64,000 bases of DNA. Source: Rhodanobacter glycinis. Lineage in GTDB: Bacteria > Pseudomonadota > Gammaproteobacteria > Xanthomonadales > Rhodanobacteraceae. Shown here piece after piece: positions 53,554 to 64,000 of the stretch. Every line of letters starts with the position of its first letter. The first letter of the stretch is position 1. The notes beneath the pieces were generated by a model. It did no database searches. It was not told the DNA's origin and was given only the letters and a program-made list of their open reading frames with translations. The stretch lies in NCBI RefSeq assembly GCF_900114325.1, contig NZ_FOSR01000006.1, forward strand, positions 124,001-188,000, in the 5' to 3' direction. The position numbers and the translations under genes are program-made.

Positions 53554-54254
53554 GCAGGCTTCCTTGCACACAACAGGTAATTCACCGCGGTGATGCGGCT
53601 CAGCCAGGCCTTGCGGGTAAGCGGGTTGTAGCCGAGGCCGGAGACGTCCTCCAGCTCCAGCCCCGCATGGCGAAGCAGGCGACCCAGTTCGGACGGCTTG
53701 AGGAATTGCGCGTAGTGATGCGTGCCGCGCGGCAGCATGCGAGTGATGTATTCGGCACCGAGGATGGCGGCGCCAAACGCCGCCGGCGTGCGGTTGAGCG
53801 TGGACATGAACAGCCGGCCGCCGGGCTTGAGCATCGCGGCGAGATCATTCACCAGCGCGGCCGGATCGGGTACGTGCTCGATCATTTCCATGCAGCACAC
53901 CGCGTCGAAGGCCGCCGGCTCGGCGGCGGCAAGCTGCGCCGAAGACTGCACGCGGTAATCCACGACCAGTTCCGACTCGTGCAGATGCAGTTTCGCGGTG
54001 GCGATCACCTTGTCGCCAAGGTCGATGCCGGTCACCTGGGCGCCGGCACGCGCCAGCGATTCGCTGAGCAAGCCGCCGCCGCAGCCGACATCGGCCACCT
54101 TCGCGCCACGCAGGTCGACGCGACCGGCCACGTAGCCGGCACGCACGGGATTGAGGTCGTGCAACGGACGCGACTCGCCATCCGGATCCCACCAGCGCGA
54201 GGCCAGTTTGCCGAAGCGGGCGATCTCGTCATGGCTGACGTTGTCGGTGATCAT
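53550..54254 (-). CDS. ubiG: Ubiquinone biosynthesis O-methyltransferase UbiG
   Basis: 234 residues from the ATG at 54254 (MITDNVSHDEIARFGKLASR). SAM motif VADVGCGGGLLSESLA, then CCMEMIEHVPDPAALV and FMSTLNRTPAAF are diagnostic for UbiG. It does the two O-methylations of ubiquinone. The longer upstream frame carries no family sequence. Confidence 0.96.
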   Translation of the reverse strand: MITDNVSHDEIARFGKLASRWWDPDGESRPLHDLNPVRAGYVAGRVDLRGAKVADVGCGGGLLSESLARAGAQVTGIDLGDKVIATAKLHLHESELVVDYRVQSSAQLAAAEPAAFDAVCCMEMIEHVPDPAALVNDLAAMLKPGGRLFMSTLNRTPAAFGAAILGAEYITRMLPRGTHHYAQFLKPSELGRLLRHAGLELEDVSGLGYNPLTRKAWLSRITAVNYLLCARKPA

Positions 54255-54348
54255 GTTCGAGTCCACGATGAGTACATGTGACTGTTCGAGAGGCACGGCC
54301 ATGCATGGCCGCTTTTCGATCCTCGCATTCATGCGAGGCATGCAAAAG

Positions 54349-54603
54349 CTAAACCGCCAACCATTCGCGTACCATGATGTCCCAGCCGCCACTGACATGG
54401 GCGGGATCGCGATGGGCAATGGCCAGGGCATCGTCCAGCGATTCGGCGCGCAGCAGATAGGCGCCGCCGGTCTTGTCGCCGAACGGGCCGGACATCTCGT
54501 TGCGCCCCTGCTCGCGCAGCTCGGCCAGGAACTGCTGGTGCAGCGGAACCACGGCGGGATCGCACTGCGGCCGGCGGATGAGGATTACCAGATAACGATT
54601 CAT
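54349..54603 (-). CDS. YciI-like small protein
   Basis: 84 residues. MNRYLVILIRRPQCDP, then FLAELREQGRNEMSGPFGDKTGG and AHVSGGWDIMVREWLAV match the YciI ferredoxin-like fold. It keeps the Pro, Phe and Asp residues typical of the family. It is a putative enzyme with unclear substrate, between mtaD and ubiG. Confidence 0.85.
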   Translation of the reverse strand: MNRYLVILIRRPQCDPAVVPLHQQFLAELREQGRNEMSGPFGDKTGGAYLLRAESLDDALAIAHRDPAHVSGGWDIMVREWLAV

Positions 54604-54676
54604 CGAAGGGCTCACTTGAAAAGTTCGGCCACGGATGGCCGCTTCCTGATTTTCGCGCTGATGGCTGGGTGAACGT

Positions 54677-56008
54677 TCAATGCGCGGCGATACGCTCGCG
54701 CCAGGCGCGGGTACGGGCCAGCATGCCATCGACGTCCATGTCGACCAGCACGCGACCGGCGAGCTTGCGGCGGCCGGCAATCCACACGTCGGTGACCTGG
54801 TGGCGGCCGGTGGCATAAACCAGCTGCGAGGGTACGTTGAACAGCGGTTGCGTCTCCAGATCGTCCAGCCGCACGGCGGCGAGATCGGCCTGCTTGCCCG
54901 GCTCGATCGAGCCGATCTTCGCATCCAGGCCCATCGCCTTCGCACCGTTGAGCGTCGCTGCGCGCAAGGCGAAGGGGGCATCGAAGGCAGCGGCATCGCC
55001 CGCTACGGCCTTGGCCAGCAGCGCGGCGGTGCGCATTTCGCCGAACATGTCCAGGTCGTTGTTGGACGCGCAGCCATCGGTACCCAGTGCCAGGTTGACG
55101 CCGGCCTTGCGCAATTTCTCCGCCTGGCAGAAGCCGGAAGCCAGCTTGAGATTGGACTCCGGGCAATGCACCACCGACACGCCCGCCTCGACGCAGGCGG
55201 CGATCTCGCCGTCGGTCAGCTGGGTCATGTGCACGGCAATCAGGCGATCGTTGACCACGCCCAGCTTCTGCAGGCGCTGGAACGGGCGCAGGCCGCTCTT
55301 TTTCTTTTCGTCCTCGACTTCCTGCGCGGTCTCGTGCGTATGCAGATGCACGGGGATGTCGAGCTGGTCGGCCAGCACGCGGATGCGCTCGAAGCTTTCG
55401 TCGGACACCGTGTACGGCGCATGCGGGACAAACGCCGTGCCGAGCAGCGCGTCGCCGCGGAAGCTGTCGTGCACTTCGCAGGCGCGCTCGAAGTATTCGT
55501 CCTGCGTCTTGGCCCAGGCGGTGGGAAATTCGATCACCGGCAGACCGACCACGGCACGGAAACCGAGCTTGCGATAGGTGGCACCGATGGCATCCGGGAA
55601 GAAGTAGTTCTCGTTGGCGCAGGTGGTACCGCCGCGCAACATTTCGGCCACCGCCAGCTCCACGCCGTCGCGCACGAACTCCGGCCCCATCACCTTGGCC
55701 TCGGCCGGCCAGATGTGTTGCTGCAGCCACACCATCAGCGGCAGATCGTCGGCCAGACCGCGCAACAAGGTCATCGGGTTGTGCGTATGACTGTTGACCA
55801 GGCCAGGGATCAGGGCGTGCTCGCCCAGGCTGATCGTTTCGCGCGGCACATAGGCGCGACGGGCTTCGTCGATGGGCAACAGCGCGACGATATGGTCGCC
55901 ATCAACCGCCACCGCGTGATTTTCCAGGACCACGCCATGGGGTTCCACCGGTACCACCCAGCGGGCTTCGATCAACAGGTCGACGGACTTGGGCTGGGTT
56001 TCAGTCAT
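54677..56008 (-). CDS. mtaD: 5'-methylthioadenosine/S-adenosylhomocysteine deaminase
   Basis: 443 residues from the ATG at 56008 (MTETQPKSVDLL). Amidohydrolase metal ligands are in PGLVNSHTHNPM, HLHTHETAQEV and GTDGCASNNDLDMFGEM, with VHCPESNLKLASG. It deaminates SAH or MTA, recycling methylation by-products. SAH removal helps the methyltransferase UbiG encoded next to it. The conserved neighbourhood mtaD-ubiG-HAD supports the assignment. Confidence 0.92.
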   Translation of the reverse strand: MTETQPKSVDLLIEARWVVPVEPHGVVLENHAVAVDGDHIVALLPIDEARRAYVPRETISLGEHALIPGLVNSHTHNPMTLLRGLADDLPLMVWLQQHIWPAEAKVMGPEFVRDGVELAVAEMLRGGTTCANENYFFPDAIGATYRKLGFRAVVGLPVIEFPTAWAKTQDEYFERACEVHDSFRGDALLGTAFVPHAPYTVSDESFERIRVLADQLDIPVHLHTHETAQEVEDEKKKSGLRPFQRLQKLGVVNDRLIAVHMTQLTDGEIAACVEAGVSVVHCPESNLKLASGFCQAEKLRKAGVNLALGTDGCASNNDLDMFGEMRTAALLAKAVAGDAAAFDAPFALRAATLNGAKAMGLDAKIGSIEPGKQADLAAVRLDDLETQPLFNVPSQLVYATGRHQVTDVWIAGRRKLAGRVLVDMDVDGMLARTRAWRERIAAH

Positions 56009-56074
56009 GGCTTTGAAGCTCCGTGGTTCGAATACGCAAAGGGCGGCTGACCTTGCGGCGCCGCCCCTTTGGCT

Positions 56075-56185
56075 GTCATTCCAGCAGAAGCTGGAATCCA
56101 GTCTGATACTCGTGCAAAGCACACGAATTGGAAATGCGTGCTTCGCACGAGTACCTCACTGGACCCCGGCCTGCGCCGGGGTGAC
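56075..56185. repeat. Copy of the GTCATTCC palindromic repeat
   Basis: Left arm GTCATTCCAGCAGAAGCTGG at 56075, right arm ends CTGCGCCGGGGTGAC at 56185, with an inner CTCGTGC/GCACGAG hairpin. Same architecture and size as the 16424-16534 copy. Located between efp and mtaD. Confidence 0.8.
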
Positions 56186-56223
56186 GCAGCGGCAAGCCGC
56201 GCGCAAGCGCGCGGGCCGTTGCG

Positions 56224-56793
56224 TCACTTGCCGACGCGACCGACGTATTCGCCAGTACGGGTGTCGACCTTGATGAGTTCTTCCTGGTTCACGAACAGCG
56301 GCACACGCACGACGGCACCGGTTTCCAGCGTGGCCGGCTTGCCGCCGCCGCCGGAGGTGTCGCCGCGCACGCCGGGGTCGGTCTCGGTGATCTTCAGCTC
56401 GACGAAGTTCGGCGCCTGCACCGCGATGATCTCGCCGTTGAACAGGGTCACCACGCACTCTTCCTCGCCCTTCAGCCACTTCGAGGTTTCACCCATGCCG
56501 GCCTTGCCGGCCTGGTGCTGCTCGAAGGTATCCGGCTGCATGAAGTGCCAGTATTCGCCATCCGAGTACAGGTACTGCATGTCGGTATCGGTGACGTCGG
56601 CGACTTCGTACGAGTCGCTGGACTTCATCGTCTGCTCGGAGGTGCGGCCGGTCTTCAGGTTGCGGATGAAGATGCGGGTGAACGCCTGGCCCTTGCCAGG
56701 CTTGATGAACTCGGCTTCGGTGATGACCCACGGGTCGTTGTTGTGAAGGATTTTCATGCCCTTCTTGACGTCGTTGAGTCCGGCGGTGGCCAT
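56224..56793 (-). CDS. efp: Elongation factor P
   Basis: 189 residues from the ATG at 56793. Lys34 in [11 protein letters not shown] is the residue lysylated by EpmA with (R)-beta-lysine made by EpmB, encoded divergently next to it. [17 protein letters not shown] and the C-terminal [20 protein letters not shown] are canonical. It relieves ribosome stalling at polyproline. The paralogue YeiP (16568) lacks the Lys. Confidence 0.96.
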   Translation of the reverse strand: MATAGLNDVKKGMKILHNNDPWVITEAEFIKPGKGQAFTRIFIRNLKTGRTSEQTMKSSDSYEVADVTDTDMQYLYSDGEYWHFMQPDTFEQHQAGKAGMGETSKWLKGEEECVVTLFNGEIIAVQAPNFVELKITETDPGVRGDTSGGGGKPATLETGAVVRVPLFVNQEELIKVDTRTGEYVGRVGK

Positions 56794-56881
56794 GCGTGTG
56801 TGCTCCAGAGTCAAAACTGCCGCACGAGGCGGCTAGAATTAAGGGGTTGCAACAGGCCCGCTGGCCTGCCCAAGGTCCATC

Positions 56882-57892
56882 ATGATAACCGCAAGCCCCG
56901 TCACTCGCCTATCGTCGCCGTCCACGGACTGGCGCGAGCTCTGGCGCCATGCCATCACCAACGCCACCGAGCTGCTGGAAATGCTCGGGCTGGACGACCT
57001 GGCCGACCGCCTGCCACCTGCCGACGCCGGCTTCGCCCTGCGCGTGCCGCGCGGCTTCGTGGCGCGCATGCGCCACGGCGACCCGCGTGACCCGCTGCTG
57101 CTGCAGGTGTTGCCGCAACTGGCCGAACTGGACGAGGTTCCCGGCTTCGTCGCCGACGCGGTGGGCGACATGGCCTCGCGCGAAGCCCGGGGCGTGCTGC
57201 ACAAGTACCAGGGCCGCGCCTTGCTGATCGCCAGCGGCAGCTGCGCGATCAACTGCCGCTACTGCTTTCGCCGCCACTTTCCCTACGGCGACGAGATGGC
57301 CGCGGCCGGCCAGTGGCGCCAGGCGCTGGCGCATGTGCGCCAGGACCCCAGCATCAACGAGCTGATCCTTTCCGGCGGCGACCCGCTGGCGCTATCCACC
57401 GGCAAGCTGGAGGAACTGGGCCGGGGCCTGGCCGATATCCCGCACGTCACCCGTTTGCGCATCCACAGCCGCCTGCCGGTGGTGCTGCCTGAGCGCATCG
57501 ATGCGGCTTTCACCGACTGGCTCGCCGCCCTGCCACTGCAGAAGGTGGTGGTGCTGCACGCCAACCACACCAACGAATTCGATGTCTCGGTCGACGCCGC
57601 CTGCGCCCGCCTGCGCGAAGCCGGTGCCACGCTGCTCAACCAGTCGGTGCTGCTGCGTGGCGTCAACGACGAAGCCGGCGCGCTGGCCGCCTTGTCCGAA
57701 CGCATGTTCGCCGCCGGCGTGCTGCCCTATTACCTGCACCAACTGGACCGGGTGCAGGGTGCTGCCCACTTCGAGGTGGACGACGCCCGCGCCCTGGCGC
57801 TGATGGAGCAATTGCGCGGCCGCCTGCCCGGCTACCTGGTGCCGAAACTGGTGCGCGAAGTGGGCGGCGATCCGTCCAAACGTCCGCTGTGA
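56882..57892 (+). CDS. epmB: EF-P (R)-beta-lysylation enzyme EpmB
   Basis: 336 residues of radical SAM lysine 2,3-aminomutase-like enzyme. The [4Fe-4S] motif is CAINCRYCFRRHFPY. ELILSGGDPLALS, RLRIHSRLPVVLPERI and LNQSVLLRGVND are family signatures. It makes (R)-beta-lysine for efp Lys34. It is divergent from efp with an 88-bp gap. EpmA is not in the window. Confidence 0.95.
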   Translation: MITASPVTRLSSPSTDWRELWRHAITNATELLEMLGLDDLADRLPPADAGFALRVPRGFVARMRHGDPRDPLLLQVLPQLAELDEVPGFVADAVGDMASREARGVLHKYQGRALLIASGSCAINCRYCFRRHFPYGDEMAAAGQWRQALAHVRQDPSINELILSGGDPLALSTGKLEELGRGLADIPHVTRLRIHSRLPVVLPERIDAAFTDWLAALPLQKVVVLHANHTNEFDVSVDAACARLREAGATLLNQSVLLRGVNDEAGALAALSERMFAAGVLPYYLHQLDRVQGAAHFEVDDARALALMEQLRGRLPGYLVPKLVREVGGDPSKRPL

Positions 57893-58046
57893 GGCGATAC
57901 GGCATCCCATCCATGAGATTCGTCACCGTTGCAGGGTTCCACGCTGGCCTCCTCGCATGGAATCCGTTACAACGCATGCATACTGCAATGAATGGTGACC
58001 CTGACATGCGCCGTTTCAGCCCATTCCACGGAAGCGCAATGCACCC

Positions 58047-60098
58047 ATGAAGAACAACGCCGTCATCAAGATCCTCTTCATCGAAAACTCGGTCGAGGAT
58101 GCGGAACAGATCATCAGCCTCATCCGCAATGCCGGCATTGCCGTGCGCCCCGCCCGGGCCACGGACAGCGAGCAGCTGAAAAAGTCGCTGGACGAGCTCG
58201 GCCCGGACCTGGTGCTGTTCAACCCCGGCGTGGGCTCGTTGCCATTGCGTGAAGTGGCCCAGGCGATCGACGCCAGCGGCCGCGACATGGCCTTGATCGC
58301 CAATGTGGCGCAGATGGATGCGCAGTCGGTCTCCGACCTGTTCGCCGCCGGCGTGCACGGCGTGGCCTCGCACGGCCAGCCGCGCCAGTTCATCACCGTG
58401 GTGCAGCGCGAATTCGATTCGCTGAACACGCGCCGCCAGGTACGCAAGCTGGAAAGCGCGCTGCGCGAATCCGAGCGTCGCTGCGATGCGCTGCTGGACT
58501 CGTCCAACGACGCCATCGCCTACGTGCACGAAGGCATGCACGTGCGCGCCAACCGCTCCTACCTCGACACCTTCGGTTACGAGGATTTCGACGAGCTGCT
58601 TGGCCTGCCCATCCTCGACCTGATCAACCACGAATACGCCGACGCGCTGAAAACCCTGCTGAAGAACCATTCGCGCGACGAGAAGGCACCACCGAACACG
58701 GACCTGATCGCGCGGCGCGCGGATGGCAGCACCTTCCCGGCCACCATCGAGTTCGCGCATGCCACGTTCGAGGGCGAGACTTGCCTGCAGGTCGTGTTCC
58801 GCCGCCAGTTGATCGACCCGGCGATGGTGGAGCAGTTGCAGCGCGACCCGGTCACTGGGCTCTACCTGCGCGCCCGCACCCTGGAGTTCATCGACGAGGC
58901 CGTGGCAGCGGCGGCAAGCGGCCGCAAGGGGCAGACCCTGTTGCTGATCGAGCCGGACAACTGGAACGCCACCGTGGCCGGCATCGGCCTGGGCAAGGCC
59001 GACGAGTTGCTGGCCGGGATTGCGGCCCGGATCAGCGCCCTGCTCGGACCCGACGACGTGGCCGGCCTGCTCGCCGAGCACACCTTTGGCGTATTGCTGC
59101 ATTCCAGCAGCGACGAGGCCATCAAGACCTGGATCACCGGCCTGCAGCAGCAGATCGCCGAACGCATCTTCGATGCCGGGCAACGCTCGATCACGCTCAC
59201 CGTCAGCATCGGCGGCAGCCTGCTGGCGGAGAAGAACGCCAACGCCGAATTGTTGCTCAACCAGGCCAGCACAGCCTTGCGCAACGCCCAGGGCCAGGGC
59301 GGCAACCGCAGCGACCTGCACGATCCCACCGCGCGCGAGAAGGCCGACGAGGAACGCGAGCGCAACTGGCTGACCCAACTGCGCCAGGCTCTGGTGCAGG
59401 ACGAGTTCGTGCTGCATCACCAGCACGTCATCAGCCTGCAGGATGCCGACGGCGACTATTCGGAGATCCTGCTGCGCATGAACGGCCCGCAAGGCGAAGT
59501 GCAACCGGGCTTCTTCATGCCGATCGCCGAGAAGCACGGCCTCTCCGCCGAGATCGACCGCTGGGTGCTGGACAAGGCGATCTCCGCCCTGCAGGCGCGC
59601 GACACCCAGGGCGTCGCCACCACCTTCTTCGTCAAGCTCACCACCGACTCGCTGCAGCGCCCCGAGCTGCTGCCATGGCTGGCCAAGCGCCTGCAGCAGG
59701 CAGCATTGAAACGTGGCCGCATCGTGCTGGAAATGACCGAAAGCAAGGTGGTCACCCTGCTTCGACCCGCCCAGGAATTCGTGGCGGGCTGGAAAAAACT
59801 GGGCGGCCGTTTTGCCCTGGAGCAATTCGGTTCGGGCCTGAATTCATTCCAGTTGCTCAGCCATGTCGAGGCCGACTACCTGAAAATCGACCGCAGCTAC
59901 ATGTCCGGCCTGCCGCAACAGGCGGAGAACCAGCAGAAGATCGCGGAGATCTGCCAGCAGGCGCACGAACTGAAGAAGCAGGTGATCGCCGAATGGGTGG
60001 AGGATGCCGCGAGCACCTCGCTGCTGTTCGCCTGCGGCGTGGACTTCGTGCAGGGCAACTTCCTGCAGGAACCGCAGCTGCTGACGATCAAGCCCTGA
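58047..60098 (+). CDS. fimX: FimX-like type IV pilus regulator (REC-PAS-degenerate GGDEF-degenerate EAL)
   Basis: 683 residues. A REC-like N-terminal domain (ILFIENSVEDAEQIISLIRN, about 1-125) is followed by a coiled coil and PAS (about 140-255), then GGDEF and EAL domains. The GGDEF motif is replaced (EHTFGVLL). In the EAL domain, Glu473 begins EILLRMNG, but the metal-binding DDFG is EQFGSGLNS and AEGVE is AEWVED, so c-di-GMP cleavage is not expected. The c-di-GMP-binding form of this EAL drives twitching through PilZ in Xanthomonas and Pseudomonas. Pilus genes are not in the window. Confidence 0.92.
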   Translation: MKNNAVIKILFIENSVEDAEQIISLIRNAGIAVRPARATDSEQLKKSLDELGPDLVLFNPGVGSLPLREVAQAIDASGRDMALIANVAQMDAQSVSDLFAAGVHGVASHGQPRQFITVVQREFDSLNTRRQVRKLESALRESERRCDALLDSSNDAIAYVHEGMHVRANRSYLDTFGYEDFDELLGLPILDLINHEYADALKTLLKNHSRDEKAPPNTDLIARRADGSTFPATIEFAHATFEGETCLQVVFRRQLIDPAMVEQLQRDPVTGLYLRARTLEFIDEAVAAAASGRKGQTLLLIEPDNWNATVAGIGLGKADELLAGIAARISALLGPDDVAGLLAEHTFGVLLHSSSDEAIKTWITGLQQQIAERIFDAGQRSITLTVSIGGSLLAEKNANAELLLNQASTALRNAQGQGGNRSDLHDPTAREKADEERERNWLTQLRQALVQDEFVLHHQHVISLQDADGDYSEILLRMNGPQGEVQPGFFMPIAEKHGLSAEIDRWVLDKAISALQARDTQGVATTFFVKLTTDSLQRPELLPWLAKRLQQAALKRGRIVLEMTESKVVTLLRPAQEFVAGWKKLGGRFALEQFGSGLNSFQLLSHVEADYLKIDRSYMSGLPQQAENQQKIAEICQQAHELKKQVIAEWVEDAASTSLLFACGVDFVQGNFLQEPQLLTIKP

Positions 60099-60110
60099 CG
60101 GCCAATGACT

Positions 60111-60246
60111 CCCTCTCCCCTTTGGGGAGAGGATTGGGGTGAGGGGACAACCTCGCGACGGCATTCCACCGGAGCGATGTTTCGCCCTTCCCAACGCCTC
60201 TGCCTGCCCCGCCCCTCACCTCGATCCTCTCCCCGAAGGGGAGAGG
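60111..60246. repeat. Pair of inverted CCCTCTCCCC repeats
   Basis: Unit 60111-60146 starts CCCTCTCCCCTTTGGGGAGA and ends TTGGGGTGAGGGG. A reverse-complement unit (60211-60246) starts GCCCCTCACCTCGATCCTCT. The two face each other across 64 nt and could form a long stem. They are of the same type as the 13357 element. Confidence 0.8.
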
Positions 60247-60280
60247 AAGAAAAATCAGGGCCTGCGCCGTTCCTTTCAGG

Positions 60281-60320
60281 CAACAAAAAACCCGCGGAGT
60301 GATCCGCGGGTTTTTTGTTG
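60281..60320. terminator. Bidirectional terminator between fimX and rplS
   Basis: A perfect 18-bp stem (CAACAAAAAACCCGCGGA / complement) with a GTGA loop. The A/T parts supply U-tracts for both strands. It ends the convergent fimX and rplS transcripts. Confidence 0.95.
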
Positions 60321-60355
60321 CCGCCAGGCCATGACTGGCCCGGCGGTTACAGGAA

Positions 60356-60757
60356 TTACTTCGCAGCGGCAGCAGCAGCGGCCTTGGCGGCAGCCTTGGC
60401 GGCAGAAACGGCGGCGATGTCTTCCTTGATGCGGGCAGCCTTGCCTTCCAGGCCACGCAGGTAATACAGCTTGGCGCCACGCACCTTGCCCTTGCGCTTG
60501 ACCGACACCGAGTCGATGGCCGGGCTGTGCGCCTGGAACACACGCTCCACGCCGGTGCCGTGCGAGATCTTGCGCACGGTGAAGGCCGAATGCAGACCGC
60601 GGCTGCGCTTGGCGATGACCACGCCCTCGAAAGCCTGCACGCGCTCGCGATTGCCTTCCTTCACCTTGACGTTGACCACCACGGTATCGCCGGGGCCGAA
60701 TTCCGGCAGCTGGCGGGTGATCTGCTCGGATTCGAACTGTTCGATGATCTTGTTCAT
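60356..60757 (-). CDS. rplS: 50S ribosomal protein L19
   Basis: 133 residues. The family core is [20 protein letters not shown] through [16 protein letters not shown] and [20 protein letters not shown]. The C-terminus extends by about 20 residues into an Ala/Lys run ([15 protein letters not shown]) absent from E. coli L19. Last gene of the rpsP-rimM-trmD-rplS operon. Confidence 0.97.
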   Translation of the reverse strand: MNKIIEQFESEQITRQLPEFGPGDTVVVNVKVKEGNRERVQAFEGVVIAKRSRGLHSAFTVRKISHGTGVERVFQAHSPAIDSVSVKRKGKVRGAKLYYLRGLEGKAARIKEDIAAVSAAKAAAKAAAAAAAK

Positions 60758-60769
60758 GGCAACACCTGA

Positions 60770-61549
60770 TTAGATTTCGGTACCACGGCCATTCGGGCCG
60801 CTTTGGTCATGCCGCATGTATTCGCGGCGGAATTCGTCCAGCAAGCTGCGGGATTCATCATCCAGCACAACTTGCGCCAACAGATCCGGACGGCGCAGCC
60901 AGGTTCGCCCCAGCGATTGCTTCAGGCGCCAGCGGCGAATCGCCGCGTGGTCGCCGGAGAGCAACACCTCCGGCACGTCGCCCAGTGCGTCATGCACCGG
61001 CTTCGTGTAGTGCGGGCAGTCCAGCAAGCCGTTCGAGAACGAGTCCTGCTCGGCCGATTGCGCGTCGTTCAACGCGCCATCCTGCAAGCGCCCCACGGCA
61101 TCGATCACCACCGCAGCGCCCAGCTCGCCACCGGACAGCACATAATCGCCGATGGAAAGCTCCTCGTCGATCTCGTGCGCCAGCAGGCGCTCATCCACAC
61201 CTTCGTAACGTCCGCAGACCAAGGCGATTCGCGGCCGTCTGGCCAGCGCTTCCACCCTGCCCTGCGTCAGCCGCGCTCCCTGCGGACTGAGGTAAATCAC
61301 ATGCACCGGTTCCGGCGCCGCCTCGCGCATGGCCTGCAAGGCCGCCCGCAAAGGCTCGATCAGCATCACCATCCCGGGTCCGCCGCCACAGGTGCGGCCG
61401 TCCACGGTACGGTAATGATCGGTGGCATGGTCGCGCGGATTCCAGGTTTCCACCTGCAACAACTGACGTTGCTGCGCGCGTCCCACCACACCTACCGCAG
61501 CGCACTGACGCACGAAGTCGGGAAACAGCGTAACGACATCAATGCGCAT
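60770..61549 (-). CDS. trmD: tRNA (guanine37-N1)-methyltransferase
   Basis: 259 residues of SPOUT knot. [19 protein letters not shown] opens it. [36 protein letters not shown] and [14 protein letters not shown] are diagnostic. It methylates G37 in tRNAs to prevent frameshifting. The 12-nt gap to rplS supports one operon. Confidence 0.97.
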   Translation of the reverse strand: MRIDVVTLFPDFVRQCAAVGVVGRAQQRQLLQVETWNPRDHATDHYRTVDGRTCGGGPGMVMLIEPLRAALQAMREAAPEPVHVIYLSPQGARLTQGRVEALARRPRIALVCGRYEGVDERLLAHEIDEELSIGDYVLSGGELGAAVVIDAVGRLQDGALNDAQSAEQDSFSNGLLDCPHYTKPVHDALGDVPEVLLSGDHAAIRRWRLKQSLGRTWLRRPDLLAQVVLDDESRSLLDEFRREYMRHDQSGPNGRGTEI

Positions 61550-61569
61550 GAACCCTCAACTCCGCACGT

Positions 61570-62091
61570 TCAGAATTCAGGGTCCCAGTCCACCACCATG
61601 CGCCCGCCGGACAAATCCACCGAACGCACATAAACACCCTGGACGAAGGGAATCAGCCGCTCGCGCTCGCCGTCCCTCACCACCACGACATCGTTGGCAC
61701 CGGTGGCGAACAGATGAGTCACCCGTCCCAGCGCCACGCCTTCCGTGGTGACGACCTCGAGTCCTTCAAGATCGACCCAGTAATACTCGTCCTTGCCGGG
61801 CGGCGGCAGCAGCTCGCGGGCGACATGGATATCCACTCCCACCAGCGCAGCTGCCGTGTCACGGTCATCCACGCCGGGCAATTGGCAGATCAGCCCCTTG
61901 CCCTGCGGGCGTCCCTTGACGCCGGTCATCTCCGTTTCCGTACCCGGCGCAGTAGCAAGCAGCCAGGGCTGGTAGTCGAAGATGCGCGTGCGTGGCTCGG
62001 TCCAGGATTCGATCTTGAGCCAGCCCTGCACGCCATACAGCCCGACGATGCGTCCGACCAGGACGCGCCGACCGGCTGTCACCTCAGTCAC
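61570..62091 (-). CDS. rimM: Ribosome maturation factor RimM
   Basis: 173 residues from a GTG at 62091. An N-terminal RimM barrel ([20 protein letters not shown]) and a C-terminal PRC barrel ([18 protein letters not shown]) are seen, with the conserved YYWVDL linking them. It assists assembly of the 30S head. The start codon is GTG, and the 20-nt spacer to trmD is normal for the operon. Confidence 0.96.
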   Translation of the reverse strand: MTEVTAGRRVLVGRIVGLYGVQGWLKIESWTEPRTRIFDYQPWLLATAPGTETEMTGVKGRPQGKGLICQLPGVDDRDTAAALVGVDIHVARELLPPPGKDEYYWVDLEGLEVVTTEGVALGRVTHLFATGANDVVVVRDGERERLIPFVQGVYVRSVDLSGGRMVVDWDPEF

Positions 62092-62101
62092 CGAGACGGA
62101 C

Positions 62102-62359
62102 TCAGGCAGCCTGCTGCAACTTGCCGGCTTCCTTGACCAGGGCGGCGACCTTGTCGGTCAGCTGGGCGCCCTTGCCCACCCATTCCTTGACGCGCTCGAC
62201 GTTCAGCTCGAGGCGCTTGTCCTTGCCGGAGGCAACCGGGTTGTAATAACCGACGTTCTCGATGTTGCGACCGTCGCGCTTGTTGCGCTGATCGGTGACC
62301 ACGACGTGGTAGAACGGGCGGCCCTTGGCGCCACCGCGCGAAAGACGAATCTTGACCAT
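62102..62359 (-). CDS. rpsP: 30S ribosomal protein S16
   Basis: 85 residues from the ATG at 62359. [20 protein letters not shown], then [12 protein letters not shown] and [15 protein letters not shown] match S16. It is the first gene of the rpsP-rimM-trmD-rplS operon. Confidence 0.97.
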   Translation of the reverse strand: MVKIRLSRGGAKGRPFYHVVVTDQRNKRDGRNIENVGYYNPVASGKDKRLELNVERVKEWVGKGAQLTDKVAALVKEAGKLQQAA

Positions 62360-62523
62360 AGTAAAAGCTCCAGAGTTGCCGGAATCGCCGGCCGCACGCA
62401 CGAGGCCGTGCGCGGTAAACGCGGCATTTTAGAGGGATGTGATTGAAAAAGGAAGAGGTTATGCGGGTTGTAGCGTTGCGGCGGCAGCCGGTCAGCTAGA
62501 AAAGCCAGAGCCTTGCCTGATGC

Positions 62524-62632
62524 CCGGGAAGGGCATCCTGCCCTTCCCGGACCCGCCAAGGCCGGCTTGCCGGCCTTGGCTCCGTCACCCACCGCTGCGC
62601 GATGGGTGACGAGCGGGCCATCCCTGGCCCGC
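62524..62632. repeat. Array of four consecutive GC-rich hairpins between ffh and rpsP
   Basis: Four perfect hairpins sit head to tail: 62524-62550 (12-bp stem CCGGGAAGGGCA, loop TCC), 62555-62580 (12-bp stem GCCAAGGCCGGC, loop TT), 62584-62610 (8-bp stem GTCACCCA) and 62613-62632 (8-bp stem GCGGGCCA, loop TCCC). None has a T-tract. They lie right after the ffh stop on the minus strand. The rest of the 284-bp gap has no clear gene; an AT-richer stretch near 62440-62465 may hold the rpsP promoter. Confidence 0.85.
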
Positions 62633-62643
62633 GTGGCGCCATG

Positions 62644-64000
<1,357 letters not shown>

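Noticed and set aside
60111-60246. CRISPR-like array from repeated CCCTCTCCCC blocks
   Set aside because: Only two units, in opposite orientation, with no regular spacers and no cas genes.

Overview
The window is a GC-rich, densely packed bacterial chromosome segment. It most likely comes from a gammaproteobacterium of the Xanthomonadales, in or near the Rhodanobacteraceae. The sequence signs are an N-acetylglutamate kinase fused to a GNAT synthase domain, an N-acetylornithine-type carbamoyltransferase with the Xanthomonas signature residues, a degenerate FimX-type GGDEF/EAL protein, a DksA with a long Lys/Ala/Pro tail, and many short palindromic intergenic repeats. The genus is inference. 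No rRNA, tRNA, CRISPR array, insertion sequence or phage gene was seen.

Region 1 (1-19.4 kb) opens with a truncated subtilisin-type lipoprotein. Leucine/isovalerate catabolism follows: thiolase, methylcrotonyl-CoA carboxylase beta, then after an insertion methylglutaconyl-CoA hydratase, a cupin, carboxylase alpha, HMG-CoA lyase, two GNATs and an SDR. The insertion holds a convergent FAD monooxygenase, its divergent TetR regulator with two matching operators, and a feoA-feoB-small protein ferrous iron operon. An EF-P-like YeiP and a FUSC-family transporter close the region.

Region 2 (19.6-32.5 kb) holds an AraC/GyrI regulator and a 1985-residue ESPR/PATR autotransporter. It continues with kynurenine-pathway genes (ACMS decarboxylase, a small secreted protein, kynureninase) and an LTA-synthase-like membrane sulfatase.

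Region 3 (32.5-46.6 kb, minus strand) is one long arginine/proline run: leader, argF', paiB, osmC, argG, argE', argB-NAGS, GNAT, argC, argH, acyltransferase, proB copy 2, proB copy 1, proA. Many junctions overlap by 1-4 nt. Just upstream of argF' lie a possible promoter, a 34-codon Arg-rich ORF and a strong intrinsic terminator. The end of the ORF can pair with the 5' arm of that terminator, so this looks like an arginine transcription attenuator. It is the most interesting candidate system in the window.

Region 4 (46.6-64 kb) is mostly housekeeping: cysS, sufE, dksA-like, yidD, folE2, then a minus-strand cluster mtaD, yciI-like, ubiG, HAD phosphatase and a phytoene-synthase-like gene. After these come divergent efp and epmB, fimX, and the minus-strand order ffh, rpsP, rimM, trmD, rplS. 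ffh runs off the right edge.
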